From the NCBI GenBank assembly GCA_937958885.1, contig CALGMT010000022.1:1-46983 (forward strand): a stretch of DNA of 46,983 nucleotides. Direction: 5' to 3'. Source of the DNA: an uncultured bacterium. GTDB lineage: Bacteria > Verrucomicrobiota > Kiritimatiellia > CAIVKH01. The notes beneath the pieces were generated by a model. That model did no database searches. It saw only the letters and a list, made by a program, of their open reading frames with translations, and was not told the origin of the DNA. Positions 1-12,507 of this stretch are shown here, in pieces; positions within the stretch are counted from its first letter, which is position 1; each line of letters starts with the position of its first letter. Position numbers and translations under genes: made by a program.

Positions 1-2622
1 GTAGCAGATGGCGCGGCGGTGGGCGGGGTCGGCTACGGCGGTGAGGCGAAGGCCGGGACCTAGGCGCTCCAGATCGATTAGATGCACCGCTGCAGCCGCA
101 AATGCGTCCGAAGGCAGCAGCTCGGCAAGATGATTCGGCGCGCGCGCGAAAAAGGCCTCGTTAAACGCGCTGTCAGGGTCGTCGGGATAAACGGGAAAAT
201 ACAAAATCTGCGATTCGACGAGGTCCTGGAAAAAATGCGTGCCGTATGACACCTCCGGCACATGACCGTGCTCTTCCCGCGCGAGCTCAACGAGAACAGC
301 GGCATTGTCGATGTCGCCGTATCCAACGTTGACGCCGAGATCAATGTTGCTGCTGCCCCAACGGCCGGGACCCAACATCGCAATCCGGTCGCGCTGCACG
401 TCGGGCAGGTTGTTGATGCGGCCAACAACGCGCCCGATCGATTTTTTCTTCGACGGGTCTCCGAGCGTGGCGTAGGCGCGCGGGTCAATAAGCAGAATGA
501 AACGGATCCCGCTCGCCACGCCGCCGTTGATCATGCGGTCGGTGCGGAATAGGACGCGATCCGCCGGGATCTCGGCCGGCAGCTCAACAGCGCCACCTTC
601 GCCAGGCAGCCAGAGCGGACGGCATTGCAACAGGTTGATGGTCACGCGCCCGTCGCTGTGCACGGTGGCCGTGAATTCAGTGTCCACCGGTCGGCCGTAT
701 GCCGACTCGATGCGCGCGAGAATCTCCCCGATCAACGGCACGAAGCGCGTGCGGGCAATGAGATTGTTGAAGGTGAGCACACAGTCGCGGGCAGGCGCAT
801 CGATCCACGGGGTCGTCGGATCGCGTAAATCGCCGTCTCTGAGGATCGACACGAATTGGTGCAGCGCGGGGTAGTCGACGCCTTCGAGCGCCTCGCGCAC
901 CGGGATGGTGACCAACGCGCCCGCTTCGAGATCCAGCGCGTCCATGTTGTGCTGCGAATAGCGCGCGATCCGCGCCCCGACTTCCGGGCGCAAGCCTGGG
1001 TGGCTGACGGCGATCATCCGGGGATAATCTCCGCCGACGCGGTCCACGGCCCGCGTGCCGAGTCCGAAGACGAGGCGGATGATGCCCTGCCGGGGATCGA
1101 TCCGGTCCGTCCATGCGTAGAGATTGCGCGAAAAGGCGACGCCGGCAAGCGGCGGGAAAAACCACTGTTTGTAGCGGCTGCCGGACACGCGCTGAACGAG
1201 GATCGCCATCTGCTCGTCGCGCTCGATCAGCCCGCGGCGGCGGCGGTAGGAAAGCGCGTCGGGATTCAGCGCGCTGGCATACACCAGCTTCACCGCGCGC
1301 AGAAACGCGTCGAGCCGCTCTTCGGGCGCGCCCTGGTTCGCGCAGAATTCGCTGCGGTATTTGCCCGCGAAGGCGTTGCCGACGCTGTCCTCCAACAGAC
1401 TGCTCGAACGGACGATGATCGGCGCCTGGCCGAAATAATCGAGCAGGTTCTGGAACTGTTCGATGACTTCTTCAGGGAATCGACCGGCAAGGAACCGGCG
1501 TTCCACCTCCTCGAACTCCTCGTGCGAGAGCGACGCTTGCCGGGAAATCTGAAGCCGCATGCGGAAGAGATCGTTGAGCACCAGAAAGGTGAAGAACACG
1601 TCGGACCCGATGAAAAAAGAGTCGTGGCTTTCCAACGACGCTGCGATCGGGTCGTTCTCCGGACCGCTCGATAGAATGGCGCGGGCAACCAACATGCCGG
1701 CAGCTTTCCCGCCGATTTGTCCCGACCCGATCAAGCGGTCGCGGACATCGAATAGCGCGCCCAGCGGCATGAAGCGGTCGGCCAGCTCGTTCAGCGCGCC
1801 CTGGTCGCCGAGCAACATGCGGATAAATTCGTGCTTGAGCGCACGCACCTCCGGATCGGCCTCGACCGCGTCGCAATCGAGATCGCGGTACGGAAGCAAC
1901 CGCTGCTGCACGCTTTCCCATGGCGCCAGGCCCGCCCCGGCGCGGCGCAGCGCATGGCGTCCGGCCTGCGCCGCCGCGGCGGCCGCAAGCCCGCTCTGCG
2001 TGACCGGCAGCCAGCGCGCGCCCCGCGCGAGGTGAGGCAGAAACAGCTCCGGTCCGTAGCGCTCCGCCACCTTGAGCGGATGGATATACAGGTCCTGCCC
2101 GACGGTGAAGACATCGATCAACACTTGCGTCGTGTGGCGGATGCGTCCTACCGCGCCCGCATCGTGTCGGCTGCGATCGAGCGCAAAGTAGGCTACGGTG
2201 TCGAGCTGGAACAAAAACGGACAGGTGACCTGAAAAAAGTTGGCGAGCATTTCGTCCGTCGCCCATTCCTCGGCCAGCGTCGAGATGCTGTCGAACACGT
2301 ACATCGCGCCGCGCCCCTCCTGCTCGATCAGGTCGTGCACCGCGCGGCTGAACTGGTCGAAGCCCGGCGCCGGATCGAGTTCGAACCGCGCAATGCGCGG
2401 GTCATCCGCGACCACGGGTTCGTGCGGAGCGAAGCGGACATAGACCATGCGCCGTCCGTCTTCGAGCGACTGCCGTACGAACGGATCGACAAAACGGCGA
2501 TAGCTCGCAAGCTGATCCACCTGCCAGACGACATTGTCGCCGAGCCGGATGCCGAGCAGCGCTTCGTCGAGCGCGGGGATTCCGCTGGGCACAAAGCGAG
2601 GATGCCGGTTCGAACTCGTCAT
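1..2622 (-). CDS. PEP/pyruvate-binding (PPDK N-terminal-like) protein with a degenerate KaiC-like domain, 3' end outside window
   Basis: The frame is open from ATG at 2622 to the window edge, giving 874 residues with no stop. Residues ~12-180 look like a KaiC/RecA-type domain: SGIPALDEALLGIRLGDN opens it and a Walker-B-like strand (YVFDSIS, ~108-114) is present. The P-loop position reads VVWQVDQ instead of a GxxGxGKT motif, so ATP binding there is unlikely. Residues ~295-460 match the pyruvate phosphate dikinase/PEP synthase ATP-binding fold, with IGGKAAG (Lys306) and VRSSSLLED (Arg405). The region around 690-790 (DPRAYATLGDP, GPGRWGSSN) is the conserved tail of this PEP/pyruvate-binding family. 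No phospho-histidine swivelling domain is seen in the visible part. The start overlaps the aminotransferase stop (ATGA), so the two are probably co-translated. The true substrate is unknown. Confidence 0.85.
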   Translation of the reverse strand, partial: MTSSNRHPRFVPSGIPALDEALLGIRLGDNVVWQVDQLASYRRFVDPFVRQSLEDGRRMVYVRFAPHEPVVADDPRIARFELDPAPGFDQFSRAVHDLIEQEGRGAMYVFDSISTLAEEWATDEMLANFFQVTCPFLFQLDTVAYFALDRSRHDAGAVGRIRHTTQVLIDVFTVGQDLYIHPLKVAERYGPELFLPHLARGARWLPVTQSGLAAAAAAQAGRHALRRAGAGLAPWESVQQRLLPYRDLDCDAVEADPEVRALKHEFIRMLLGDQGALNELADRFMPLGALFDVRDRLIGSGQIGGKAAGMLVARAILSSGPENDPIAASLESHDSFFIGSDVFFTFLVLNDLFRMRLQISRQASLSHEEFEEVERRFLAGRFPEEVIEQFQNLLDYFGQAPIIVRSSSLLEDSVGNAFAGKYRSEFCANQGAPEERLDAFLRAVKLVYASALNPDALSYRRRRGLIERDEQMAILVQRVSGSRYKQWFFPPLAGVAFSRNLYAWTDRIDPRQGIIRLVFGLGTRAVDRVGGDYPRMIAVSHPGLRPEVGARIARYSQHNMDALDLEAGALVTIPVREALEGVDYPALHQFVSILRDGDLRDPTTPWIDAPARDCVLTFNNLIARTRFVPLIGEILARIESAYGRPVDTEFTATVHSDGRVTINLLQCRPLWLPGEGGAVELPAEIPADRVLFRTDRMINGGVASGIRFILLIDPRAYATLGDPSKKKSIGRVVGRINNLPDVQRDRIAMLGPGRWGSSNIDLGVNVGYGDIDNAAVLVELAREEHGHVPEVSYGTHFFQDLVESQILYFPVYPDDPDSAFNEAFFARAPNHLAELLPSDAFAAAAVHLIDLERLGPGLRLTAVADPAHRRAICY

Positions 2623-3758
2623 GGGCGCATCACGGCGATTGCCATGCGCTCGAGCGCGGTCAGAAGCCGCGCGCGGGGGCAGCCGAAATTGAGGCGCAAG
2701 AATCCCGGAGCGCCGAAATCGACGCCGTTCGAGAGGCCGACTCCCGCCTCTTCGAAGAACCGGTGCGGGTGGTCCAGCTTCAGTTCGCGCATATCCAGCC
2801 AGGCGAGGTACGTCGCCTCCATCGGCGCAAGCCGAATGGCCGGGATGTGCTCGCGGATGAAGGAATAAACCAGATTTCGATTCGCGCGCAAATAGTCGAG
2901 CAAAGCAGTCCGCCACGGCTCGCCATGCCGATAGGCGGCGGCGCATCCCGCGTAGCCGAAGGCGTTGATTTCGGTGATGATCCCGCGGCAGGCGCGAAGA
3001 AAGGTGGTGCGCAATCCGTCGTCCGGGATTACCGCATAGGCGCAGGCGAGCCCCGGCAGGTTGTAGGTTTTGCTCGGCGCGTGCAGCGTGATCGCGCGCG
3101 CGGCGGCGCGTTCGCCCAGCGCGAGCGCGGGAGTCCACGGTACGTCGTCGAGGATCAGGTCGCAATGGATTTCATCGGACACCAGAATCAGGTTGTGCCG
3201 TTCGCAGAACGCCAGGAGCCGTTCCAGCTCCGCGCGCGGCCACACGCGGCCGACCGGATTGTGCGGATGACACAGGATGAACAGGCGCGTCTCGGGCGAG
3301 ACCGCTTTCTCCATCGCGTCCCAGTCAAATTGCCAGACTTCCCCGTCGAGGCGGAGCGGCACGGCGATGCGTTTGCGCTCCTGGAAGACCGGTGCGCTCA
3401 AGAACGGCGGGTAAACCGGCGTGCAAGTCATGACGGCATCGCCGGGCGACCCGAATGCGCGGCACAAGAGATTTAGCGCCGGCACTAGGCCGGGCAGCCA
3501 GACCAGCCATTCGGCGCGTGCCTCGATTCCATGGCGGCGCTTCAAATATGCCCGCACCTCTTGGACCGGCTCGTCGTGGGGGATCGTGTAGCCGAATACG
3601 CCGTGTTCCGCGCGGGCGAGCAGCGCTTCGATCACGGCGGGGGGCGACCTGAAGTCCATATCCGCCACCCAGAGCGGAATCACATCCCGCCCTTTGTAGC
3701 GATCCCACTTTAAGCTGCCCGTGCCGGCACGGTCCGGCGTCATGTCGAAATCGAACAT
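2619..3758 (-). CDS. patB: MalY/PatB family PLP-dependent C-S lyase / aminotransferase
   Basis: A fold-type I PLP enzyme of 379 residues, typical of the MalY/PatB (cystathionine beta-lyase-like) branch. The N-terminus DFDMTPDR...SLKWDRY followed by IPLWVADMDF is characteristic. The PLP-anchoring Asp is in VSDEIHCDL (Asp195) and the Schiff-base Lys in HAPSKTYNLPG (Lys230). I chose ATG 3758 because family homology begins at MFDFDM. The frame is open upstream to 3851, but those 31 residues are low-complexity and have no good ribosome site. Family members cleave cystathionine or cysteine conjugates to pyruvate, ammonia and a thiol. Which substrate is used here cannot be read from sequence. The 3' end overlaps the start of the PEP/pyruvate-binding gene by 4 bp. 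Confidence 0.88.
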   Translation of the reverse strand: MFDFDMTPDRAGTGSLKWDRYKGRDVIPLWVADMDFRSPPAVIEALLARAEHGVFGYTIPHDEPVQEVRAYLKRRHGIEARAEWLVWLPGLVPALNLLCRAFGSPGDAVMTCTPVYPPFLSAPVFQERKRIAVPLRLDGEVWQFDWDAMEKAVSPETRLFILCHPHNPVGRVWPRAELERLLAFCERHNLILVSDEIHCDLILDDVPWTPALALGERAAARAITLHAPSKTYNLPGLACAYAVIPDDGLRTTFLRACRGIITEINAFGYAGCAAAYRHGEPWRTALLDYLRANRNLVYSFIREHIPAIRLAPMEATYLAWLDMRELKLDHPHRFFEEAGVGLSNGVDFGAPGFLRLNFGCPRARLLTALERMAIAVMRP

Positions 3759-3864
3759 GCCGACGTTGTAAGCCCGCCGGACACGCGCGGCAAGCGCGGG
3801 GTTCTGAAGCAGCGCGCCGCCGACGCCCCGCTGACGGGGCATCGGCGGCATCGCGAGCGCGAGA

Positions 3865-4284
3865 TTACTTCTTCAGCAAGTCGCGGATTTCGGTGAGCAA
3901 GACCACGTCCGCCGGAGGCGCGGCCGGGGCGGCAGGCGCGGCAGCCTCCTTCTTCTTCAAGTTGTTCATCGCCTTGACCACCAGGAACAGCGCAAAGGCA
4001 ACGATGATGAAGTCCACCACCACGTTGATGAACAGCCCGTAGGTGATGATCGGCGCGCCGGCCGAGCGCGCGGCTTCGACGGACACGTAGCTCTCGCCGT
4101 CGAGTGTCACGAACAGGTTGGCAAAATTGATCTTTCCGAGCACTAGACCGAGCACCGGCATCATGATGTCGTTGACCAGCGACGTCGTGATTTTTCCGAA
4201 CGCTCCGCCGATGATCACGCCGATGGCAAGATCCATCACATTGCCCTTCATCGCGAAGTCGCGGAACTCTTTTAGCATACCCAT
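3865..4284 (-). CDS. mscL: Large-conductance mechanosensitive channel MscL
   Basis: A 139-residue protein that opens with [32 protein letters not shown], the amphipathic N-helix and pore-lining TM1 of MscL (Gly/Ala-rich face at ~18-30). A short periplasmic loop follows (~55-75, with FVTLDGE), then TM2 (~80-105, [20 protein letters not shown]) and a charged cytoplasmic helix ending [11 protein letters not shown]. Length and order match the family. The C-terminal linker has an Ala/Pro insert ([18 protein letters not shown]). It forms a pentameric inner-membrane pore that opens under osmotic downshock. A ribosome site AAAGGAAC lies 8 nt upstream of the ATG. Confidence 0.97.
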   Translation of the reverse strand: MGMLKEFRDFAMKGNVMDLAIGVIIGGAFGKITTSLVNDIMMPVLGLVLGKINFANLFVTLDGESYVSVEAARSAGAPIITYGLFINVVVDFIIVAFALFLVVKAMNNLKKKEAAAPAAPAAPPADVVLLTEIRDLLKK

Positions 4285-4343
4285 TTTATTGTTCCTTTTT
4301 GTGTTTATGACTGCATCCGCTCACATGAAACGGAAAGAACGAT

Positions 4344-7568
<3,225 letters not shown>

Positions 7569-7574
7569 AGGCGG

Positions 7575-7684
7575 TCACCGCGGAGGCGCAGAGCACGCAG
7601 CGGAAAATTTCCATCGCATGGAAATTTGCGCGGGGCAATTTCCATAGCATGGAAATCCCCGCGTCCTCTGCGTCTCTGCGGTGA
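7575..7684. repeat. Nested palindromic element filling the carB-guaA gap
   Basis: The element is one long imperfect hairpin. The outer arms are TCACCGC (7575-7581) and GCGGTGA (7678-7684), continued by GGAGGCGCAGAG against CTCTGCGTCTCT (10 of 12 pairs). Inside lie two smaller palindromes. One has 10-bp arms AAATTTCCAT/ATGGAAATTT with a 3-nt loop (7605-7627). The other has 8-bp arms ATTTCCAT/ATGGAAAT (7638-7656) clamped by CGCGGGG (7629-7635) and CCCCGCG (7657-7663). CTCTGCGTCTCTGCGGTGA resembles an intergenic repeat I recall as common in PVC and other genomes. It could act as a transcript-stabilising or terminating hairpin downstream of guaA; no T-tract is present. Confidence 0.8.
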
Positions 7685-7687
7685 GTT

Positions 7688-9283
7688 TCATTCCCATTCG
7701 ATTGTGGCCGGCGGTTTGGAGCTGATGTCGTACACCACGCGGTTCAGACCGCGGACCTCGTTGATAATCCGATTGGCGGCGCGACTCAAGAGTTCATGAG
7801 GCAAGGGCGCCCAATGCGCGGTCATGAAATCGGTGGTCTGCACGGCGCGCAGCGCGACGACGTATTCGTAGGTCCGCCCGTCGCCCATGACGCCGACGCT
7901 TCGGATGGGAAGAAACACCGCGAAGGCCTGCGCGGTCTCGTCGTACCAGCTTCGCCCCGCCTCGGCAGGCGCGGCGCGCAACTCCTCGATGAAAATGGCG
8001 TCCGCCTGACGCAGCATGTCGGCGTATTCTTTTTTCACCTCGCCGAGAATCCGAACGCCAAGGCCGGGCCCGGGGAACGGATGGCGATAGACCATGTCGC
8101 GCGGGAGCCCGAGCGCGAGGCCGAGCAGCCGGACCTCGTCCTTGAACAACCCGCGCAGCGGTTCGAGCAGTTGCAGGTGCAGCGTTTCCGGCAATCCGCC
8201 GACGTTGTGGTGCGACTTGATGGTCTGGGCTGTTTTGCCTTTGACGCCGGCGGACTCGATGACGTCGGGATAGATCGTGCCCTGCGCGAGCCACTTCACC
8301 GCGTGGTCGGTCTGTTTCAGCTTCTCGGACTCTTCCTGGAACACATGGACGAACTCGCGTCCGATGATTTTGCGTTTCTGTTCCGGGTCCTCGATGCCGG
8401 CGAGCGCGGCGAGGAAGCGCGCCTCCGCGTTCACGTGAATCACGCGCACGCCGAGGTTTTGGGCAAAGGTCCGCATAACGTGATCCGCCTCGTTCAACCG
8501 AAGCAGGCCGTGATCAACGAACACGCAGATGAGCCGGTCGCCGATTGCCCGATGAATCAGCGCCGCGGCGACCGAGCTGTCCACGCCGCCGGACAAACCG
8601 AGCAGGACATGGTCGTCCCCGACCTGCTCCCGAATACGGGCGGTCGCTTCCTCGACATAGTCGCCCATCTTCCAGTCGCCCTTCGTGCCGCAGATATCGC
8701 GGACGAACCGCCGCAGGATTGCCGCGCCTTGCAGCGTATGCGTCACTTCGGGATGAAACTGCAGCCCGTAGAGGCGGCGCGATTCATCGGCCATGCCGGC
8801 GATCGGGCAGGACTCTGTGGACGCCATGCACACGAACCCGTCGGGCAGGCGCGTGACTTTATCGCCGTGGCTCATCCAGACCTGCAGCAGACCGTGGCCT
8901 TCTTCGTTCGTGTCGTCTTGCAATCCATCGAGCAGTTTCGTGTGATTCCGCGCGCGGACGACGGCGCGGCCGAACTCGCGGGTCGAGCCCGGCTCGACCG
9001 CGCCGCCGAGCCGGCGCGCCATCGCCTGCATGCCGTAGCAAATCCCAAGCGCCGGAATGGCGAGCGCAAGTATGGCGGGATCGAAATCCGGCGCGCCGTC
9101 CTCATAGATGCTCGCCGGGCCGCCCGACAGGATCACCCCCGCCGCGCGGCGCGCGGCCAGCGTATCGGCCGGGGTGTCGTGCGGCAGGATTTCGCAATAC
9201 ACATTCAGCTCGCGCACGCGCCGCGCGATGAGCTGCGTGTACTGCGAGCCGAAGTCCAGAATTGCTATCCACTCGTGATGCAT
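7688..9283 (-). CDS. guaA: GMP synthase (glutamine-hydrolysing)
   Basis: 531 residues from ATG 9283, where homology begins ([28 protein letters not shown]). An in-frame extension to 9358 has no family similarity. The N-terminal class I amidotransferase has nucleophile Cys82 in ALGICYGMQ and catalytic HPE in [10 protein letters not shown]. The central ATP-pyrophosphatase carries the P-loop [14 protein letters not shown]. The C-terminal dimerisation domain ends in [11 protein letters not shown], the canonical GuaA terminus. It converts XMP to GMP. It is divergently transcribed from guaB, which makes the XMP substrate, so the 356-bp space between them probably holds both promoters. Confidence 0.97.
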   Translation of the reverse strand: MHHEWIAILDFGSQYTQLIARRVRELNVYCEILPHDTPADTLAARRAAGVILSGGPASIYEDGAPDFDPAILALAIPALGICYGMQAMARRLGGAVEPGSTREFGRAVVRARNHTKLLDGLQDDTNEEGHGLLQVWMSHGDKVTRLPDGFVCMASTESCPIAGMADESRRLYGLQFHPEVTHTLQGAAILRRFVRDICGTKGDWKMGDYVEEATARIREQVGDDHVLLGLSGGVDSSVAAALIHRAIGDRLICVFVDHGLLRLNEADHVMRTFAQNLGVRVIHVNAEARFLAALAGIEDPEQKRKIIGREFVHVFQEESEKLKQTDHAVKWLAQGTIYPDVIESAGVKGKTAQTIKSHHNVGGLPETLHLQLLEPLRGLFKDEVRLLGLALGLPRDMVYRHPFPGPGLGVRILGEVKKEYADMLRQADAIFIEELRAAPAEAGRSWYDETAQAFAVFLPIRSVGVMGDGRTYEYVVALRAVQTTDFMTAHWAPLPHELLSRAANRIINEVRGLNRVVYDISSKPPATIEWE

Positions 9284-9430
9284 TGAGGCCTGCAAAAGTC
9301 CGCCGTATGTACACGCCCGAGCCCCGCGGCACAAGCCGCGAATCGCGCCGGCGGTCATTCGATCTGTCGCCGCCCGCCGTGAGGGCGTCGTCCATCACCG
9401 GTGCACTCGACGCCCGCGCCTGCAGCAGCA

Positions 9431-9455
9431 CCCTCTCCCGCAAAGCGGGAGAGGG
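9431..9455. repeat. CCCTCTCCCGC hairpin repeat
   Basis: Arms CCCTCTCCCGC (9431-9441) and GCGGGAGAGGG (9445-9455) form an 11-bp perfect stem with an AAA loop, followed by CCGGGATGAGGG. A diverged copy lies at 17252-17276. This hairpin and its trailing GGGATGAGGG resemble dispersed intergenic repeats of many high-GC bacteria. There is no T-run, so a classic terminator role is not supported. Confidence 0.75.
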
Positions 9456-9527
9456 CCGGGATGAGGGCTCCGTTCACTGTCCGACGGCCTACACAACCGG
9501 GTCGATGGCGGCGAGACCAACACCGTC

Positions 9528-9548
9528 GGCGGGTCCGGAGGCCCCGCC
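9528..9548. repeat. GGCGGGTCCGGAGGCCCCGCC dispersed repeat, copy 1
   Basis: A G+C-rich imperfect palindrome, GGCGGG-TCCGGAGG-CCCGCC type. It recurs at 17192-17212 and near 25349-25368, each time in intergenic DNA and in the same orientation. The two later copies share a longer upstream block (GGGCGCGGCGTCC ... GACGCGCCG). Only the right half is clear here. Confidence 0.7.
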
Positions 9549-9639
9549 CTGCCTGGCACGGCATGCCAAAGGACATCGGGAAAATGAATTGACACCGCGC
9601 CCGCGGGGACTCACCGTGCGGCGGGCAAAAGGACGCGAC

Positions 9640-11130
9640 ATGAGCCGCAACGCCCACCTCGATCAATTCATGCGGGCTTTCCCCAACGAAGCCCTGACCT
9701 TCGACGATGTTTCGCTTATCGCCGACTATGCCGATTTTCTCCCAGCGGACGCCGATTTGACGACCCGCCTCAGCAGCCGCATCCACCTCAACATCCCCCT
9801 GTTGAGCTCCGCGATGGATACGGTCACCGAATCCCGCATGGCCATCGCAATGGCGATGCAGGGCGGCATCGGCATCATCCACAAAAACCTCCCGATCGAA
9901 CGGCAGGCCGCGCTCGTGCGCGAGGTGAAACACCATCTCAACGGGCTCATCGGCGCGCCCGTCACCTTCCGCGCCGACCAGACGATTGACGACGTCCATC
10001 GCACGCGGCGCGAAAAGGGCTATGGGTTCAGCGGGTTCCCGATTCTCGATGAGTCGGACCGCCTGGTCGGCATCCTGACCTCGTCGGACATCAAATTCGC
10101 GCGCGGCCGCCAGATGCGCATCCGCGACGTGATGACGACCGACCTGATCACCGCGCCGCGCGGCACGACGCTGCAAGAGGCGTACGACCTCATGATTAAA
10201 CACAAGATCGGCAAGCTCCCGCTCGTCGAGAGCGGACGCCTGATCGGCCTCTACAGCTTTTCCGATGTCAGCACGCTGATTCACAACATTCAGCCGCTCT
10301 ACAACCGCGACGCGGAATATCGCCTCCGCGTCGGCGCGGCGGTCGGCCCGGCGGACCACGACCGCGTCGCCGCGCTCGCGGAACAGCATGTGGACGCGCT
10401 CGTGATCGACACCGCGCACGGACACAGCAAGGGCGTGATCGACATGACGCGCTGGATCAAGCAGCACTACAGCGCGATCGACGTGATCGCCGGCAACATC
10501 GTCACCGGCGAGGCCGCTGTCGCGTTGCGCGATGCGGGCGCGGATGCAGTGAAAGTCGGCATCGGGCCCGGCTCCATCTGCACCACGCGCGTGGTCACCG
10601 GCGTCGGCGTCCCGCAGATCAGCGCCATCTACAACGTCGTCAACGCGCTCGAGGATTCGATCCCGGTCATCGCCGACGGCGGGATTCGCTATTCGGGCGA
10701 CGTGACCAAGGCGCTCGTCGCCGGCGCGAACAGCGTGATGATGGGCTCCCGCCTCGCGGGCACCGAGGAATCGCCCGGCGAGAAGATACTCTACCAGGGC
10801 CGCCAGTTTGTCGTGTACCGCGGCATGGGCAGCCTCGGCGCGATGCAGGCGAACAAGGGCAGCCGCGAGCGTTACGGCCTGGCCGATACGCCGGCGGAGG
10901 ACCTCGTCCCGCAGGGCATCGAAGGCATGGTCCCCTTTGCGGGCACGGTGAAGCAGGTGCTCACCCAGTTCTGCGGCGGCGTTCGCTCCGCGATGGGGTT
11001 CTGCGGGTGCCGGACGATTGACGAGCTGCGCGCGCGGGGCAAGTTCGTCCGCATCACCGCCGCCGGCTCCAGCGAAGGCCACGCCCACAACGTGACCATC
11101 ACGAAGGAAGCCCCGAACTACCGGACCTGA
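9640..11130 (+). CDS. guaB: IMP dehydrogenase
   Basis: 496 residues from ATG 9640, preceded by ribosome site AAAGGA. The (beta/alpha)8 barrel is interrupted by a two-CBS regulatory insert at ~105-215 (first CBS in [20 protein letters not shown], second in [20 protein letters not shown]). The catalytic loop Cys314 lies in [18 protein letters not shown], the NAD/IMP region in [12 protein letters not shown], and the flap region in [10 protein letters not shown]. It oxidises IMP to XMP with NAD, the committed step of guanine nucleotide synthesis, feeding the divergent guaA. Its last 13 bp overlap the 3' end of the convergent polymerase gene. Confidence 0.97.
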   Translation: MSRNAHLDQFMRAFPNEALTFDDVSLIADYADFLPADADLTTRLSSRIHLNIPLLSSAMDTVTESRMAIAMAMQGGIGIIHKNLPIERQAALVREVKHHLNGLIGAPVTFRADQTIDDVHRTRREKGYGFSGFPILDESDRLVGILTSSDIKFARGRQMRIRDVMTTDLITAPRGTTLQEAYDLMIKHKIGKLPLVESGRLIGLYSFSDVSTLIHNIQPLYNRDAEYRLRVGAAVGPADHDRVAALAEQHVDALVIDTAHGHSKGVIDMTRWIKQHYSAIDVIAGNIVTGEAAVALRDAGADAVKVGIGPGSICTTRVVTGVGVPQISAIYNVVNALEDSIPVIADGGIRYSGDVTKALVAGANSVMMGSRLAGTEESPGEKILYQGRQFVVYRGMGSLGAMQANKGSRERYGLADTPAEDLVPQGIEGMVPFAGTVKQVLTQFCGGVRSAMGFCGCRTIDELRARGKFVRITAAGSSEGHAHNVTITKEAPNYRT

Positions 11131-12485
11131 CGCCCATGCGGCTCGGAAGGGCCGGATGCTTCCGCGCGCTCCGCGCCGTCCGCGCTCAGGCGCACGTCCA
11201 GCCGGGGCAGATTGATCCGGCGCCGGGCGGTTTCGCCGGGCAGCAGATTCGTTTTCCGCAGCGGGGCCACGTTGCGCGGACCGGGCGGCGCGCGATTCAA
11301 AAACAGCGACGGCCCGAGCGCGAGCTTGTGCTTGCCGTACCACTCGTTGACCGAATCGATCACGCGCGCGGCGCGCTCCATGCGCTCGATCCGCACGGCA
11401 TCCTCGAACAAGTCGCCCTGCACCGCGCGATCCGCCTCGATCTCGCCGAGCGCCACCATCGTCGTGCGATATTCGACGCCCGGCTCATAGAGCCGATCGA
11501 ACATCGCCCGCACGACCGGCAGCATCTCCTGCGGCGCGGACGTCGCGCGCGTCAGGCGCGCCTCCAGCGCGGCCTGGCTGAAGTCGCGCCGGCGCAGCGC
11601 CGCGCAGATAAACCGCGCGCGCAGCCCGTGGCGGCGCAGCTTGATGCAGGCCGATTCGACGTTGCGCACGAGCTTCGCATACACGAACTCGCGGTCCGCG
11701 CTCGGCGCGGTGAACGTCTTGCACTTGCTGATCGTCAGGTAGGTGTTCTTCTCCTCGGGGTTCACCGCGTAGATCGAGCTGCCGCGCAACTCGTGCCAGA
11801 TTTCGCGCCCGATCTTGCCGAGCAGCCGCCCCGCCCACGCCTCCGGCTTCATCGCGAAATCGTACGCGGTCTTGAGCCCCTGTTTCTCCAGCAGATTCAC
11901 CGTGTTCGGCCCGAAGCCCCACACCTCCGCCAGCGGCGTCCGCTGGAGCAGCAGGTGAACGTGATAGCCGGGCACGGCGGTGAACCCGTCCGGCTTGCGG
12001 AACTTCGAGCACAACTTTGCGAGCCCCTTGGTCAGGCTCAAGCCGACGGACACCGTCAGGTCGAGCGCGCGCTGAATCTCGTCCTTGATCCGGCGCGCGA
12101 TTTCCTCATACGACGCGCGGTGCACGCGGCGCAACCCGGTCAGGTCGGCGAACCCCTCGTCGATCGAACTCTCCTCCACGATCGGCGTGTAGTGGCGCAG
12201 GATGTCGAACATCCGCTTCGAATACAGGCTGTAGGTCTCGTAATCGCTCGGCACCACGAGCAGGTCCGGACACATCCGCCGCGCTTCGTGCAGCGCGACA
12301 CCGCGCTTGATGCCGAGCGCTTTCGCCTCATAGCTCGCGCACGCGATGATGCCCCGCTCCTGCCCCGTCACCATCGGACGCCCCTTCCACGCCGGATGGA
12401 TCGACTGCTCGACCGACGTGAAAAAGGCGTCCCCATCCACATGCAGGATGGCGCGGGGATAGGAGCGTAATGACAGCGATTCCAT
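11118..12485 (-). CDS. Y-family (DinB/Pol IV-like) translesion DNA polymerase
   Basis: 455 residues. The palm carries metal ligands Asp17 in ILHVDGDAFFTSVEQ and Asp109-Glu110 in ESSIDEGFADL (usually SIDEAY/FLD; here Ala is Gly). Finger residues ASYEAKALGIKRGV (50-63) and the HhH region LAEVWGFGPNTVNLLEKQG (185-203) are standard. The little-finger domain spans ~245-350. A beta-clamp-type peptide QGDLF (356-360) follows, then a ~95-residue basic tail without recognised domain. It copies past damaged bases. A 10-bp-arm palindrome covers the start codon, consistent with damage-inducible control. It is more divergent than typical dinB, so I leave the symbol blank; an ImuB-like role is the alternative. 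Confidence 0.9.
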   Translation of the reverse strand: MESLSLRSYPRAILHVDGDAFFTSVEQSIHPAWKGRPMVTGQERGIIACASYEAKALGIKRGVALHEARRMCPDLLVVPSDYETYSLYSKRMFDILRHYTPIVEESSIDEGFADLTGLRRVHRASYEEIARRIKDEIQRALDLTVSVGLSLTKGLAKLCSKFRKPDGFTAVPGYHVHLLLQRTPLAEVWGFGPNTVNLLEKQGLKTAYDFAMKPEAWAGRLLGKIGREIWHELRGSSIYAVNPEEKNTYLTISKCKTFTAPSADREFVYAKLVRNVESACIKLRRHGLRARFICAALRRRDFSQAALEARLTRATSAPQEMLPVVRAMFDRLYEPGVEYRTTMVALGEIEADRAVQGDLFEDAVRIERMERAARVIDSVNEWYGKHKLALGPSLFLNRAPPGPRNVAPLRKTNLLPGETARRRINLPRLDVRLSADGAERAEASGPSEPHGRQVR

Positions 12486-12507
12486 AACTGAACAATCGTT
12501 CAGTTAT
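12484..12507. promoter_or_regulatory. Palindromic operator over the polymerase start codon (LexA-type layout)
   Basis: Perfect 10-bp arms ATAACTGAAC and GTTCAGTTAT are separated by 4 nt. The core is GAAC-N4-GTTC, the layout of LexA boxes known from Firmicutes and Actinobacteria. On the minus strand the last AT of the palindrome is the start of the polymerase ATG. A possible promoter lies just upstream: TTGAAC (12530-12535), 17-nt spacer, TATTGA (12507-12512). That would put transcription start inside the palindrome. A TetR-type operator is the main alternative. Confidence 0.65.

Larger units (their letters stand above)
9284..9639. other. guaA-guaB divergent intergenic region
   Basis: 356 bp without a convincing gene; the guaB frame is open through much of it but without family similarity. 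It contains two repeat-like hairpins, listed separately (9431-9455 and 9528-9548). The guaB ribosome site AAAGGA lies 6 nt before ATG 9640. I could not assign clear -35/-10 boxes for either gene. No riboswitch-like conserved structure was recognised. Confidence 0.6.

Noticed and set aside
9355-11343. A 662-codon open frame antisense to guaB
   Set aside because: Shadow of guaB; it lacks domain motifs and crosses the convergent polymerase gene.
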